A program made the translations under genes and the position numbers. Positions 5,568 to 14,411 of a stretch of 36,461 nucleotides of DNA are shown here, one piece after another (the first letter of the stretch is position 1; each line of letters opens with the position of its first letter). The stretch comes from a virus. The DNA lies in the IMG/VR virus record IMGVR_UViG_3300031576_000192, positions 1 to 36,461 of that record; one strand, given 5' to 3'. The notes beneath the pieces are model-generated. The model saw only the letters and a program-made list of their open reading frames with translations, was not told the DNA's origin and made no database searches.

Positions 5568-8564
5568 TCATTCCGCCGCTTCCTCTTCACGGCGCCGCTG
5601 TTCCTTTTCCTGTTCGGCCAAGAGGCGCGAGGAAAACTTCCGCGTAGCCGCCCGGCGCTCGAACGCGGCCGACGCTTGCCGCCGCGCCATCTCCTTGCGC
5701 GCGTTCACATCATAGAGCTTGGCGCCAAATGCCAGGCGCGGAATCTCTTGTTTCCCTTCGCCGCGCTGCACCGCCTGGCTCACCCGGTAGAACTCTCCCG
5801 CGAGCCGGGAAGCCCTGGTCAAGGCGAAATGCAGCCTCGCATCCATCTCCACCGGACCCAGCGGTCGTTTTTCGCCTTTAGTATAAACCCGCCGGATATC
5901 GTAGGGCTCGGACATGGCGACATCCACATTCAAGAGTTCCGACAAGGAGATCGTGATAACCGGGGTAAGCATGTCGGCCAGTGACCCCGGATCAAACATG
6001 CGCACCAGATCCGCCGCCGGAAGCCAGTACCCCATGGCGAAATACTTCGCCTCCTCCGGCTTCTGGTTCTTCGAGCGCCAGACACGGATAGGCGTATACG
6101 GCTCCAGCCATTGAGGCACCACCTCGGGCACGCTGATCTCCCCTTCGGTAGCGCCATGGACCGCCTGGAGGGCGCGCGTAAGCCCGGTGTATTTCCCCGG
6201 CTCCATGGCCATCATCTGCAACTGTAACGGGACGTTCTTCCGCGTCCACCCCCAAAAAGGGAAAATCCATGTGCGTATAAAGTGGTCAACCGACGAGAGC
6301 TCGGAATAGTCAAAGAGGAACGTGCGCACCGCCGTGGCGGCTTCCTTGCGCGTAGAACCCTTTGCCAGGCGGTCGAGATAAAGCGCGATACGGGCGTTGG
6401 ATTCGAGTCCGCGTCCCACGCGCGCCGCGTGATGGATCGGGTAGAAATCGCGTTTCCATGGCTGCCAGGTGGACAACCCGCCTCCTACCGCTTCGACATC
6501 GAAGAAACCACGGGTGGCAACCCCATCCTCCTTCACCCACTTGTGGACTTCCTCCACCGGAACCCAGGAGTCCCCGACCTGGACCTTCCCCGGCATGGAA
6601 ATCCCGGTTCGCCTCCGGGTGGCGAGGAGCATCTTTTTCATCCGCTCATTTTCGGGAAGGCCCTGCACCGCCGCCGCCTCGGCATACTTACTCATGTCCC
6701 GCAGTCCCCCGAGCCAGTTGTTCCAGAAGTTCCCGATCTCGTTTCGGAAATGATAGGCGGGGAAAAGCGGTAGCGTCCAAGCCTTCCAGAGATTGTGGGC
6801 CTCCTTCCATCCGGCGATGAGTTCCTTCGCCTTCCCAGAATCCCGGAAGATTTCAGCGGAGTCGTTCAGCGCGCGGGCGACATCACGGTCCATGATATAC
6901 AGGGGCAGGTCGGGGGAAGCGTGACGCGCGCCGACCGCTTCCACGGTATCCAGCGCCTTGAGCGCCTCTTTCTGCGTCCCGACCAGCGAGAACTTATCCA
7001 TCTTCGCTCCGAAGCGGCTAAGGTAGATGCCTTCGTTGGGACGGATGGAGCGGAGAAGGTCCAGGTCAATGACCTCGCGGGCGAGGCGCTGGTCGGTAAT
7101 GACCGACTGCAACATGTCCTGGGCGTTAAAGACCGCCGCGTGGCGCATGGCGCGGATCGAGGTCGCCTTCGCCGGGTCGCGCAGGAAAAGTGACCAGCCC
7201 AAGAGACCGTCCATTTCCTGAATAGTCATCTTGTGCTTCCGCTGCTTGGCGAAGGTAGCGGCGGTCCGCACGGTGGTCACCGCGTTCAGAAGGTCTTTAT
7301 AGGCACTCCGGGACATCCCTTGGGGTGGAGCGAGTTTCTTCGCCGGTTCCCGCAGCGCCGATTCGATAATGGACTCCTCGATCTCGCGTTTGAGCGGCGA
7401 CCCAGCCTTCGCCGCCGACATCTGCGCGGTCATGAGCTCCATCTTTTTCATAAGCCCGGCGGTGGAAATATTGTCCAGGACGTGTGGAAAGTAGTTCCTG
7501 AAGGTCCGGTACATGATCCCCACTTCATGTTCCCGTTTGCGAAACTCGTCAAAGAGACGGACCAGCCGCTCCTGGCGGTCCAGGAGGGAAATGACGTTTC
7601 CCGCCTTGTCGGTGATGGTCCCCGACATCCAGCGCCCGCCCTCGATCGCCTCCCGGATTTCAATAGCCGACTTGTGGTCCAAGCCTTGAAAGATGCCCCG
7701 GATGACCTTGATAAGATCTTCCTGGTACCCGGCGCCTCGGGCTTTGGCATCCCGCACCTTCTCTAGCAGAAGATCCCAGGTTTCACGCGGGACGCCTGGC
7801 GGGCGAAAAGGGAGACCCACCGTATGACGGCCGAGGGAGGAGACGCCGGGAACTTGCTTGGCGGCCTCGCCAGCTCGCTCCAGAGCTTCATAGGCTTTGA
7901 CCCCTCGCGCGGGGGTAAGGAGCTGCTTTCCGGCGAAGGATACCTTGAGCGCGCGGGCTACCGGGGCCGCGGACGCCGCGAGTCCCGCCGCCGCTCCGGG
8001 GACGCCTCCCGCCGCCGCTCCAACGGCGGTTTTAAGATAGGTCGAAGGTGAGGAGAGCATATCGGCCAGGGCACCGCCCACTTCGTAGAGCGGCCTGGTA
8101 GGCACCGGCAGCGGAACGCCGCCAGGGCCTGCGCCCGGAAGGTAGGAAACCGGCGGTGCTTGTCGGCTGGCCGCCCGGAAATAGTGCTGCGCGGTGAGCG
8201 GGAAGGCTTCCTTCTCCGATTCCGCGCGCGCCCGCGCTTCGAGGCCGGGATCCAGACGGCGCATGAGCGGCGAGGTCACCGCTTTCGTAAACCCGATCGG
8301 TTCCAGAGAAAGGCCGATCATCCCTTTCTTGACCAATCCGGTGCCGTGACGCTTCAGGTCCTCGTAGCTAGGGATGGAAGGGAATGAAGGGTGAAGAGGA
8401 TCGCGGCGGCCTATCTTCCCTTCCGTCTTGAGGACGGATTCCACCGAGGACTGCGTTTCCTGGTCGCCCGCGCGGTGCGCCGCCGAAAGGAAATGGTCCC
8501 AGGTAAGGTCGGGGACTTCCTGGCGCATCCGATCGTAGGACGCGCGGAGCTGGGATTCGTTCAT
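5568..8564 (-). CDS. Large internal virion / DNA-ejection-type protein
   Basis: At 998 residues this is the longest gene. Residues 1-33 form a helical motif shared with the next protein (8561-10072). An Ala/Gly-rich hydrophobic section follows at about 165-205, then long charged helices, aromatic blocks (GNFWNNWL near 610; FPFWGWTRKN near 771), and a Glu/Arg-rich helical C-terminus. Aromatic/amphipathic patches in a very long helical protein, placed after the tail genes, fit the large internal proteins of podoviruses that enter the host envelope with the DNA. I recognise no enzymatic motif, such as a lytic transglycosylase, with confidence. The ATG overlaps the preceding stop by 4 bp. Confidence 0.65.
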   Translation of the reverse strand: MNESQLRASYDRMRQEVPDLTWDHFLSAAHRAGDQETQSSVESVLKTEGKIGRRDPLHPSFPSIPSYEDLKRHGTGLVKKGMIGLSLEPIGFTKAVTSPLMRRLDPGLEARARAESEKEAFPLTAQHYFRAASRQAPPVSYLPGAGPGGVPLPVPTRPLYEVGGALADMLSSPSTYLKTAVGAAAGGVPGAAAGLAASAAPVARALKVSFAGKQLLTPARGVKAYEALERAGEAAKQVPGVSSLGRHTVGLPFRPPGVPRETWDLLLEKVRDAKARGAGYQEDLIKVIRGIFQGLDHKSAIEIREAIEGGRWMSGTITDKAGNVISLLDRQERLVRLFDEFRKREHEVGIMYRTFRNYFPHVLDNISTAGLMKKMELMTAQMSAAKAGSPLKREIEESIIESALREPAKKLAPPQGMSRSAYKDLLNAVTTVRTAATFAKQRKHKMTIQEMDGLLGWSLFLRDPAKATSIRAMRHAAVFNAQDMLQSVITDQRLAREVIDLDLLRSIRPNEGIYLSRFGAKMDKFSLVGTQKEALKALDTVEAVGARHASPDLPLYIMDRDVARALNDSAEIFRDSGKAKELIAGWKEAHNLWKAWTLPLFPAYHFRNEIGNFWNNWLGGLRDMSKYAEAAAVQGLPENERMKKMLLATRRRTGISMPGKVQVGDSWVPVEEVHKWVKEDGVATRGFFDVEAVGGGLSTWQPWKRDFYPIHHAARVGRGLESNARIALYLDRLAKGSTRKEAATAVRTFLFDYSELSSVDHFIRTWIFPFWGWTRKNVPLQLQMMAMEPGKYTGLTRALQAVHGATEGEISVPEVVPQWLEPYTPIRVWRSKNQKPEEAKYFAMGYWLPAADLVRMFDPGSLADMLTPVITISLSELLNVDVAMSEPYDIRRVYTKGEKRPLGPVEMDARLHFALTRASRLAGEFYRVSQAVQRGEGKQEIPRLAFGAKLYDVNARKEMARRQASAAFERRAATRKFSSRLLAEQEKEQRRREEEAAE

Positions 8565-10072
8565 TCTTTGGGACGGTTCTTTCTCGGCGGGTACTTCATC
8601 CCCAGCGCCTTGAGCGCCTCGCCCATCTCTTGCTTCTCCGTTACTTCCCGGGCGGCCTCCGCCGTCGCCACCTCGGCGCTTGCCATCGCCTGGCGCTTGG
8701 CAAGCATCTTTTGCGCGGCCTCTTTGCTGGAGTTCTCGGCGAACACCGACCAGTCACGACCTCCCGCCTTCCTAAAGATAACGGCAAACGGCAGGCGGAT
8801 CTTGCCGGAAACCAAAGGATCGGTCTTGGCCACGACCTTCCACTCATCCTTGCTTGCCGCGGAGGGAAGAAGCTTAGGCTTTTCCGGCTTGGCAGCGGGC
8901 TTTCCCTTTATCCCCAAACCAGTCTTCATATGTGCCGACAGCTCAGTCTTAGGCGCGGGAGCCGCCGGCGTGGTGGACGGAGCCTTGGGGACGGCCTTAG
9001 CCGGGCCTTCCTTCTTACGAGGTATCTTCGCCAAACTCTCCTTCATCTGCGCCGCCAGCTCTTTCACCGGAATCTTAGGCGCGGGAGCCGCTACCGGCGT
9101 GACGGGAGCGGAAGGAATCTCCTTGGCCATCTGTTCCGCTTGCATAAGCAAAGGATCGGGCGGAATCGCTTCCCTTTCCACCCAACCCTTCTTTATCCCC
9201 GCCGGTTTGGGCGGAGGAAGAGGCTTGGGAACCGTTATACGCACAGGGGGCTTGAGATACCGCTCCTGGCCTACAAGCGCGTCGAAAAGCTCGCCGGCAA
9301 GAATGTCTGCCGGAGGAGAAGACGGCTCCAGTCCCGGAAGGCCCCTGCCCGGACGGCTATAACCTCGGTGCGGGTCAAGCGGAGGCAGATTGGCAGTTTC
9401 CGCCAGATGGCGGCTCCAGAGGTCAGCCATAGCCGCTGGCGATCCACGAGGCAGGCCCTTTTCCGCTCCCAGGATCTCATAGAGCTCGGCAAGATTCGGG
9501 GGAAGCCCTTCCGGGGACGGTGTTGCCGGTATCCTCGGCAGCGAGCCGCGGGATCTCTGGAGCACAGCCCTTCCCAGTCCGCCAAGACCACGCCCGCCAG
9601 AGAGCCCTCCGGCCAAGGAGCTCATACCGAAGGAGTAGGGATGCTCGCGCAGCGTCCGCAGGGGATGACGGATGGATTGGTAGGCGCCAGACGCCATCCC
9701 CGGGACGAGGCCCAGCGCTGCGCCACCAGCCGTGCCTCCCCCAGGGAGCTTCAGGAACGCCCCCGCGGGAGTTCCCATCGCCCCGACCGTTCCGGCAAGC
9801 CCCATGATCCCCTGTCCCATCTCCCGCACGTCAGGAACAAATCGCTCCCGCATACGTCCGAAATAGGAAGGAGCTGGGCGGGAGGGATGCGGGAGATTCC
9901 CCGATGCGGTAAGAGGTCCTTCCGCGGGTCCCGGCGGTCCCGGCGACTCCGGCACCGCGGAAGGCGGTGTCGCCCGGTAGGCCGCCGCGTAAGCGAGATA
10001 CTCTTCCTTCGTCAGGCTGGGGTATTCTTTCTTGAGGCGTCCGTAAATATAATCATCGCGTCCCAGGGGCAC
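8561..10072 (-). CDS. Pro/Ala-rich internal virion protein
   Basis: GTG at 10072 was chosen because AAGGGAG lies 6 bases upstream; a longer frame begins with TTG at 10108 without such a site. The product has 503 residues. The N-terminal helix (about residues 3-30: YGRLKKEYPSLTKEEYL) matches the N-terminus of the 998-residue neighbour. A Gly-rich hydrophobic segment (about 75-150) may touch membranes. The C-terminal half is a Pro/Ala/Lys-rich linker with a loosely repeated PAPK..ELxAxMK unit, then a compact KIRLPFAVIFRKAGGRDWSVFAE domain and a charged helix. The likely role is a virion interior or ejection protein, inferred from position and composition. Confidence 0.6.
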   Translation of the reverse strand: MPLGRDDYIYGRLKKEYPSLTKEEYLAYAAAYRATPPSAVPESPGPPGPAEGPLTASGNLPHPSRPAPSYFGRMRERFVPDVREMGQGIMGLAGTVGAMGTPAGAFLKLPGGGTAGGAALGLVPGMASGAYQSIRHPLRTLREHPYSFGMSSLAGGLSGGRGLGGLGRAVLQRSRGSLPRIPATPSPEGLPPNLAELYEILGAEKGLPRGSPAAMADLWSRHLAETANLPPLDPHRGYSRPGRGLPGLEPSSPPADILAGELFDALVGQERYLKPPVRITVPKPLPPPKPAGIKKGWVEREAIPPDPLLMQAEQMAKEIPSAPVTPVAAPAPKIPVKELAAQMKESLAKIPRKKEGPAKAVPKAPSTTPAAPAPKTELSAHMKTGLGIKGKPAAKPEKPKLLPSAASKDEWKVVAKTDPLVSGKIRLPFAVIFRKAGGRDWSVFAENSSKEAAQKMLAKRQAMASAEVATAEAAREVTEKQEMGEALKALGMKYPPRKNRPKE

Positions 10073-10967
10073 CGGCTGCTCCCTTCGTTTCCCCACGATC
10101 ACGCTCAATGAGTTCGCGGATACCTTTCAGCTCTTCGTCCAAGGGCGCGGTCCCGCCACCACCCGCTTCGGGGAAATAGCCTCCGCCGATCGTCCGTCCT
10201 TCCAGCTCGAAATACTTGAGGTTCAATTCGTCGGCGTAGGTTTTCAGCCCCGGCAGCGTGTACTCCATGAACATCTGCTTGGCGAAAGCGTCTTCAATCC
10301 CCATGGAGCTGGCCACATGGGACGCTTTGGCCATCTCCGCCTGTACGGCGAAGTAAGCGTCCCAAATCTTATGGGCATCTTTAGAACCCATCGCCTCGTT
10401 GGCCATGGTGGCCGTTTGAGCCCGGGACTTCTGGAGCTCCGCCCTGGCGTTTTGAAGAGCGATCTTGGATTGCAAATCCTGGCTTTTCAGCCCCAGGTAA
10501 CGCGCGCGGCTTTCCGGGTCCATGTAGTCGAGCTCGCTCTCGGGCTTGGCGAGTCTTTCCCGTTCTATTCGATTGGCGTCCTCGCTCAGGAGATGTTCCT
10601 GTTCCGCCTGCCACCGTCCTTCTCGCTGTTCCTGTTCCCAGCGGCGGGTGCTTTCTCCCGCTTCCCAAGCCGCGACATCCCGCGCGCTGGCGGATTCCTT
10701 CGCGGCGACTTCCCGGGCCTTGCGCGCCTCCATCCCTCCAAGAACCGAACCGATGTTCTGTAGCCCCGTCTGGACCGCGCCGGACATGTCCTGGCGAAAA
10801 CGGGGTTTGGAGCGTTCGGCGATGGCGGGCGCGACCCCGGCGAGAAGCCCCAGGATCGCCTCCCAGGGCCGCATCCCTTTGGGCTGAAAATCTTCCCGGC
10901 GCTGATATTCGGCGGAGCGAAGATCGCCAGAAGGCACATAGGAAGAATTGCCACCGATCGCGGCCAT
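10053..10967 (-). CDS. Helical internal virion protein
   Basis: A 304-residue protein. It has a hydrophobic patch at about 37-52 (AILGLLAGVAPAIAE), a Met/Gly stretch, and a long charged coiled coil at about 78-200 (EARKAREVAAKE through ALQNARAELQKSRAQTATMANEA). A globular-looking C-terminal part and a disordered Gly/Glu tail follow. Long Gln/Ala/Arg coiled coils of this kind are typical of podovirus core and ejection proteins. It overlaps the next gene by 20 bp with the chosen start. No specific family is claimed. Confidence 0.6.
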   Translation of the reverse strand: MAAIGGNSSYVPSGDLRSAEYQRREDFQPKGMRPWEAILGLLAGVAPAIAERSKPRFRQDMSGAVQTGLQNIGSVLGGMEARKAREVAAKESASARDVAAWEAGESTRRWEQEQREGRWQAEQEHLLSEDANRIERERLAKPESELDYMDPESRARYLGLKSQDLQSKIALQNARAELQKSRAQTATMANEAMGSKDAHKIWDAYFAVQAEMAKASHVASSMGIEDAFAKQMFMEYTLPGLKTYADELNLKYFELEGRTIGGGYFPEAGGGGTAPLDEELKGIRELIERDRGETKGAAGAPGTR

Positions 10968-10972
10968 TTCCC

Positions 10973-11287
10973 CTACATCTCCCCGGTCATCGGCCCGTAG
11001 CGCGGCTGGCGTCCGTAGGACGGGAAGCCGCGCCCGGCGAGCGCGCGGACCATCTCGCGCGAGGCCAGCTTCTTCGGATCATCCTCTTCCTCTTCGTCCG
11101 GCTTCGCCACCATCTGTTTCATCTCGTATGCCTTCATGAGCATGTCCGAAAGATAGCTCCCGCCGCCGCGCTGTCCGTACTTCCAGGGATCTTGGGACTC
11201 TTTCCGCCACTGTCGGCCGGTTTGCACTAACGACGCGGCGCCTCCAGCTGCGCCAAGGATTTTGGCCAGTACGGCAAGAAAGCCCAC
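10973..11287 (-). CDS. Small virion-associated protein
   Basis: A 104-residue protein. The N-terminal 22 residues are hydrophobic and Gly/Ala-rich (FLAVLAKILGAAGGAASL), followed by a basic segment, a Met-rich helix (about 47-60), an acidic DEEEEDDPKK run and a Gly/Arg/Pro tail. Its stop is 5 bp before the next gene and its start directly abuts the stop of the gene above. The signal-like N-terminus may be a membrane-active helix released on ejection; position supports an internal virion role. No family recognised. Confidence 0.55.
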   Translation of the reverse strand: MGFLAVLAKILGAAGGAASLVQTGRQWRKESQDPWKYGQRGGGSYLSDMLMKAYEMKQMVAKPDEEEEDDPKKLASREMVRALAGRGFPSYGRQPRYGPMTGEM

Positions 11288-12004
11288 CTACCAACGCCCC
11301 CCAATCCCGCCGCCGCCACCACCCCACCGCCTATTGTACTCATCCACGTCAATACGGGGCTGCTGAGGCTGGTTGAGCGCGTCGAGAAGCTCGGAGTCAG
11401 GACGGCTGATACCATACTGGTCCTCAAGAATCTGCCATTCGGCGTCGGTGATATTCCCTTCTCCCCCTTGCTCGGCACGAATGAGCTTCCTCTTAAGGAA
11501 CGTATCGAGAGCCATCCTGTCACGGTCGGCCTGTTCCTTCATCTCCCAGGGTGTCAGTCCGCCCTCCCCACGCATGTAGTCAAATCCTAGCTGGTGCCCC
11601 TGCTGTTCAAGCGCCTGCTGGCCGCGGAATCCCTGCATTAGATTTTCAAACTCACGCTGGCGTTCCGCTTCGGCCGCCGCCCCTTCCTGTTCGAGATAGG
11701 ACTGCTGCACCCCGAGGCGTTCCCGCGAGAGCGCGTCGAAGAGCGAGCCCATGTTCTGGCTGAACCCCTGGGGGCCGGTCATGCCGTACTGCCCGGCCCG
11801 CTCGGCGCCAGCCGCTTCCATCTCGCGGCGGCGCTGGCCGTAGTTCGTTCCCACGCCGGTCATGGCGGTCTGGTAGGCGGCTTGGCGCTGGGGGTTCTGG
11901 TTCTGGCCGGTCCACTGGTACTGTGACTGGCCGCCGTAGACGCCACCGGCGTACTTCTTCGAGATCGCGTTGGGATCGTAGGTGTAACCGGAACTGTACG
12001 GCAT
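11288..12004 (-). CDS. Gln/Gly-rich virion protein
   Basis: A 238-residue protein with an unusual composition: a Tyr/Gly/Gln-rich N-terminus (about 1-50), a Glu/Gln/Ala helical centre (about 55-150: EMEAAGAERAGQYG, SYLEQEGAAAEAERQREFENLMQGF), and a poly-Gly C-terminus. The arrangement resembles small podovirus internal proteins that precede the large ejection proteins. It ends one base before the 10973-11287 gene starts. Function inferred from position only. Confidence 0.55.
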   Translation of the reverse strand: MPYSSGYTYDPNAISKKYAGGVYGGQSQYQWTGQNQNPQRQAAYQTAMTGVGTNYGQRRREMEAAGAERAGQYGMTGPQGFSQNMGSLFDALSRERLGVQQSYLEQEGAAAEAERQREFENLMQGFRGQQALEQQGHQLGFDYMRGEGGLTPWEMKEQADRDRMALDTFLKRKLIRAEQGGEGNITDAEWQILEDQYGISRPDSELLDALNQPQQPRIDVDEYNRRWGGGGGGIGGRW

Positions 12005-12008
12005 CGCG

Positions 12009-12395
12009 TTACTCTCCTTGCCAGAGACGGACGGTGATCCTGCCCGCGGTTACGGCGACCACGCGGAAACTCACATGTTCCGAGGACCAGGGTTTCGCGC
12101 GGTCCCGGTACACTCTCGCGTCCGCCGTCCGCTCTATCACCGTCCACTCATTCGGTGTCAAGGGCTTCCCTTGGGCGTCCTGGAGGGTGTGCCGGACCCC
12201 GAAGAGCTTGTTATCCCCCGCCTCGACCTCGAAGCCCACCTTGACCGACTGCACATGACCCCCGAAGGGGCGGCAGGAGCGCGGGGCGAAGTTCTCCTCA
12301 CCCAAATCGGAGGTGAGATCGGCCAGCACCCGGTCTAGGGCGTCGTTAAACCCCATCGCTTCACGGACCGAAGGCATTTTCGGCGCGCGTTGCAT
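12009..12395 (-). CDS. Hypothetical structural-region protein
   Basis: A 128-residue protein between the fibre-like genes and the internal proteins. The first 40 residues are helical and charged. The rest alternates hydrophobic and polar residues (VQSVKVGFEVEAG, SFRVVAVTAGRITVRLWQGE), suggesting a small beta domain, and ends in Trp-Gln-Gly-Glu. Gaps to both neighbours are under 5 bp, so it is part of the late operon. I recognise no family. Confidence 0.55.
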   Translation of the reverse strand: MQRAPKMPSVREAMGFNDALDRVLADLTSDLGEENFAPRSCRPFGGHVQSVKVGFEVEAGDNKLFGVRHTLQDAQGKPLTPNEWTVIERTADARVYRDRAKPWSSEHVSFRVVAVTAGRITVRLWQGE

Positions 12396-12397
12396 CG

Positions 12398-13162
12398 CTA
12401 GTAGTAGACCACGGCGAACCAGTCAAGGGCATAGGTCCGGTTCGCGTTGTTGGTGTTCCGCTGCTGCCAGTTCGCCCCGTCCCACTCGTACTGGACCAGC
12501 CGAACGTCAAATCCGTTGGCGCCCAAACTCCCCGTATCCACCTGGGGGACCACGATCGCCGGGATATTCTCCGGGAGATCGGTAGAGAACCGCCACGACG
12601 CGCCCGCGCCGCCGTTCGGCATGACGAAGGGCCGGATCGTGGAAGAATAGGGGGTTGCGATGGTCTGGTTGTTGGCCTCATCGGCGTCGGCGGTCGTCCA
12701 GTTGACGGTGACCGTCTTCGTCGCGTCCGCCGGTCCCGGGGTGTCCCCGGTCATGGTGACCGTCTTCTGGCCGCGCAGGAGCAAGACCTTCGCCCGGTGC
12801 GTCTGCGCCGCCCGGATATGCCCGGACTTCTTACGGAGTGCCAGCACCCGCTGCCGGAGCGATGTGGCGTTGATACTCCCCGTGGTAAGTCCCACGTCGG
12901 CCACCACGTCTCCGGTGAGGGACCGGCCGCTGCCCTGGAGGGTGAAGTTCGTGTTGGTGACCGTGGTGGCGGCGAGATGTTCTTCCCGGAATCCGGCATC
13001 CTCGGCGATATTCGTCCAGTCCATGATAGACGCGGCACCGCCGGATTTCGCCCCCATGAACTCCGCCAGGCCGTTCAGCATGTTTTGAATCCGCGTCGCG
13101 GCGGCGGCCTCGGTCAATCCCGCCACCAGCCGGTCCCCGGCGCTGTAGCTATAGTCGCCCAT
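12398..13162 (-). CDS. Fibre/receptor-binding-like structural protein, paralogue 1
   Basis: A 254-residue protein with a helical N-terminus (AAAATRIQNMLNGLAEFMG) and a beta-rich body. Its body has a TIATP motif and its C-terminus an aromatic strand (YALDWFAVVYY). The two upstream genes (13162-13776, 13776-14411) share this plan: a short N-terminal helix, an N-T/S-rich middle, T-x-x-TP and a terminal W-containing strand. I read the three as diverged copies of one virion surface protein. The 3' neighbour gap is 2 bp. A lectin-like fold is possible but not shown. Confidence 0.55.
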   Translation of the reverse strand: MGDYSYSAGDRLVAGLTEAAAATRIQNMLNGLAEFMGAKSGGAASIMDWTNIAEDAGFREEHLAATTVTNTNFTLQGSGRSLTGDVVADVGLTTGSINATSLRQRVLALRKKSGHIRAAQTHRAKVLLLRGQKTVTMTGDTPGPADATKTVTVNWTTADADEANNQTIATPYSSTIRPFVMPNGGAGASWRFSTDLPENIPAIVVPQVDTGSLGANGFDVRLVQYEWDGANWQQRNTNNANRTYALDWFAVVYY

Positions 13163-13776
13163 TACGGCAGCACCCCGCTCCAGATGATCCAGTAGAGCGT
13201 GAACGCGAAGGCGCCAGACACGTTCTGCGGCGTCTTCAGTTCAACGTCCATACCGCTCGTCGAGAGGTTGTATGCCCTCATGCTTATCGGATGCGAGCAG
13301 AAGGTCGCCCCGCTGGCGGCAAGCTGGATGAACCCGCGCACCGGAGTTTGCAGGGTCTTGCGGGGGGGCTGGTCCCCCGCCAGCAGCGACACCGTAGTCC
13401 CGCTCGTCCCGCTGGCGATGGTCCCGGTGGCCGATCCGGCCAGGACCGCCCAGCCTTCCTGCGGATCGCGCAGCAAGGTCACGCTCGCCCAGTTCATCGT
13501 GTCGTGGGTAAAACATTCGTCTTCCCAGTTGGTTTCGGGAAATCCCGAGGAAATCTGCGTGGTGGTGATCGTCTTCAGTTTCACGTTCGCCGGAAGCAGT
13601 TCGGAGGAAGCGATCTGCGTCCCGGCGATTCCGGCGGCGGGGGAAAGAGAAAAGTTGGAGCCGTCCATTTTCTTGAGGACGACATGATCGCGGAGCGTAT
13701 CGAGATTCGCCTGAATCCGCTCGAAATCCTTTTCGGTGAGATTCTCCGTGGGCTGCGGGAACTGGGCCTGGCTCAT
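13162..13776 (-). CDS. Fibre/receptor-binding-like structural protein, paralogue 2
   Basis: A 204-residue protein. The N-terminal helix (EKDFERIQANLDTLRDHV) is followed by DGSNFS and a TQIASSELLPANVKL stretch. The C-terminal part has TLQTP (about residues 141-145) and ends with an aromatic strand (FTLYWIIWSG). The DG(S/A)N, TQ and TLxTP motifs are shared with the next gene upstream. It overlaps both neighbours by one base. Placed after the tail tube-like protein, it may be a short tail fibre or an attachment protein. Confidence 0.55.
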   Translation of the reverse strand: MSQAQFPQPTENLTEKDFERIQANLDTLRDHVVLKKMDGSNFSLSPAAGIAGTQIASSELLPANVKLKTITTTQISSGFPETNWEDECFTHDTMNWASVTLLRDPQEGWAVLAGSATGTIASGTSGTTVSLLAGDQPPRKTLQTPVRGFIQLAASGATFCSHPISMRAYNLSTSGMDVELKTPQNVSGAFAFTLYWIIWSGVLP

Positions 13777-14411
13777 TAGTTGGTCGCCTTCGCCCAGATG
13801 GCGTAGTGGGCGGTGAAGCTCCAGGCGCTATCGAGGCCCGCCGGGTCGGTGATCGCCCACAGAAACGTAAGGACGGTAGTAGTGACCGAGGAAATCTGCA
13901 CCGAAAGAACGCCGGGCGAGCCGTGGCCGTTGGCGTCCGGGAACGCCGTCATCTCCAGCATGATAGCCGCACGAAGCGGCGTCGTGAGCGTCTCCTTGGG
14001 GACACCGTCCGCTTCCCCCACCGTGGCGTAGGTTATCGTTTCCGTACCGCCGACCCTCCCGGCCACATAGGAAAAATCCTTCTTCCCATGGAGCGAGGTC
14101 ACGCGAATCGCCGGGGAGCGGAGCGCGTATACGCCCGTGTAATCGAAATCGGTGTCGGCCACGGTGTTGGTCGCGAGGCAGCGCGTGGCGAGCGTCCTTC
14201 GCTCGAAACGGCCGGAGAGAATGGTGGACGCGGCGATCTTGGAGGCGCTTATTTCCCGCGCCCCGAACTGCGTGCAGCGCAGGTTCGCGGAGGCGGCCAG
14301 GTTCGCCCCGTCCAGCCGACCGCTGTTAACAAAGGTCTGGAGATCCTTCATGTTCTGCACCGCCTGGGCGATGGTGGTCGGCGCGGGATTGGTGAAAGTC
14401 ACGAGTGACAT
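13776..14411 (-). CDS. Fibre/receptor-binding-like structural protein, paralogue 3
   Basis: A 211-residue protein. The N-terminal helix (IAQAVQNMKDLQTFVN) leads into RLDGANLAASANLRCTQFG, then a beta-rich body with TLTTP and a C-terminal SFTAHYAIWAK strand. It shares DGAN, TQ, TLTTP and the terminal aromatic strand with 13162-13776, and more distantly with 12398-13162. It follows the 659-residue tail protein directly. Likely part of the adhesion apparatus; the family is not recognised. Confidence 0.55.
   Translation of the reverse strand: MSLVTFTNPAPTTIAQAVQNMKDLQTFVNSGRLDGANLAASANLRCTQFGAREISASKIAASTILSGRFERRTLATRCLATNTVADTDFDYTGVYALRSPAIRVTSLHGKKDFSYVAGRVGGTETITYATVGEADGVPKETLTTPLRAAIMLEMTAFPDANGHGSPGVLSVQISSVTTTVLTFLWAITDPAGLDSAWSFTAHYAIWAKATN

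Noticed and set aside
8630-10111. A 493-codon plus-strand open frame opposite the internal virion gene
   Set aside because: High GC and codon bias of the real minus-strand gene create it. The product is Arg/His-rich with no domain pattern, and it runs against the operon.
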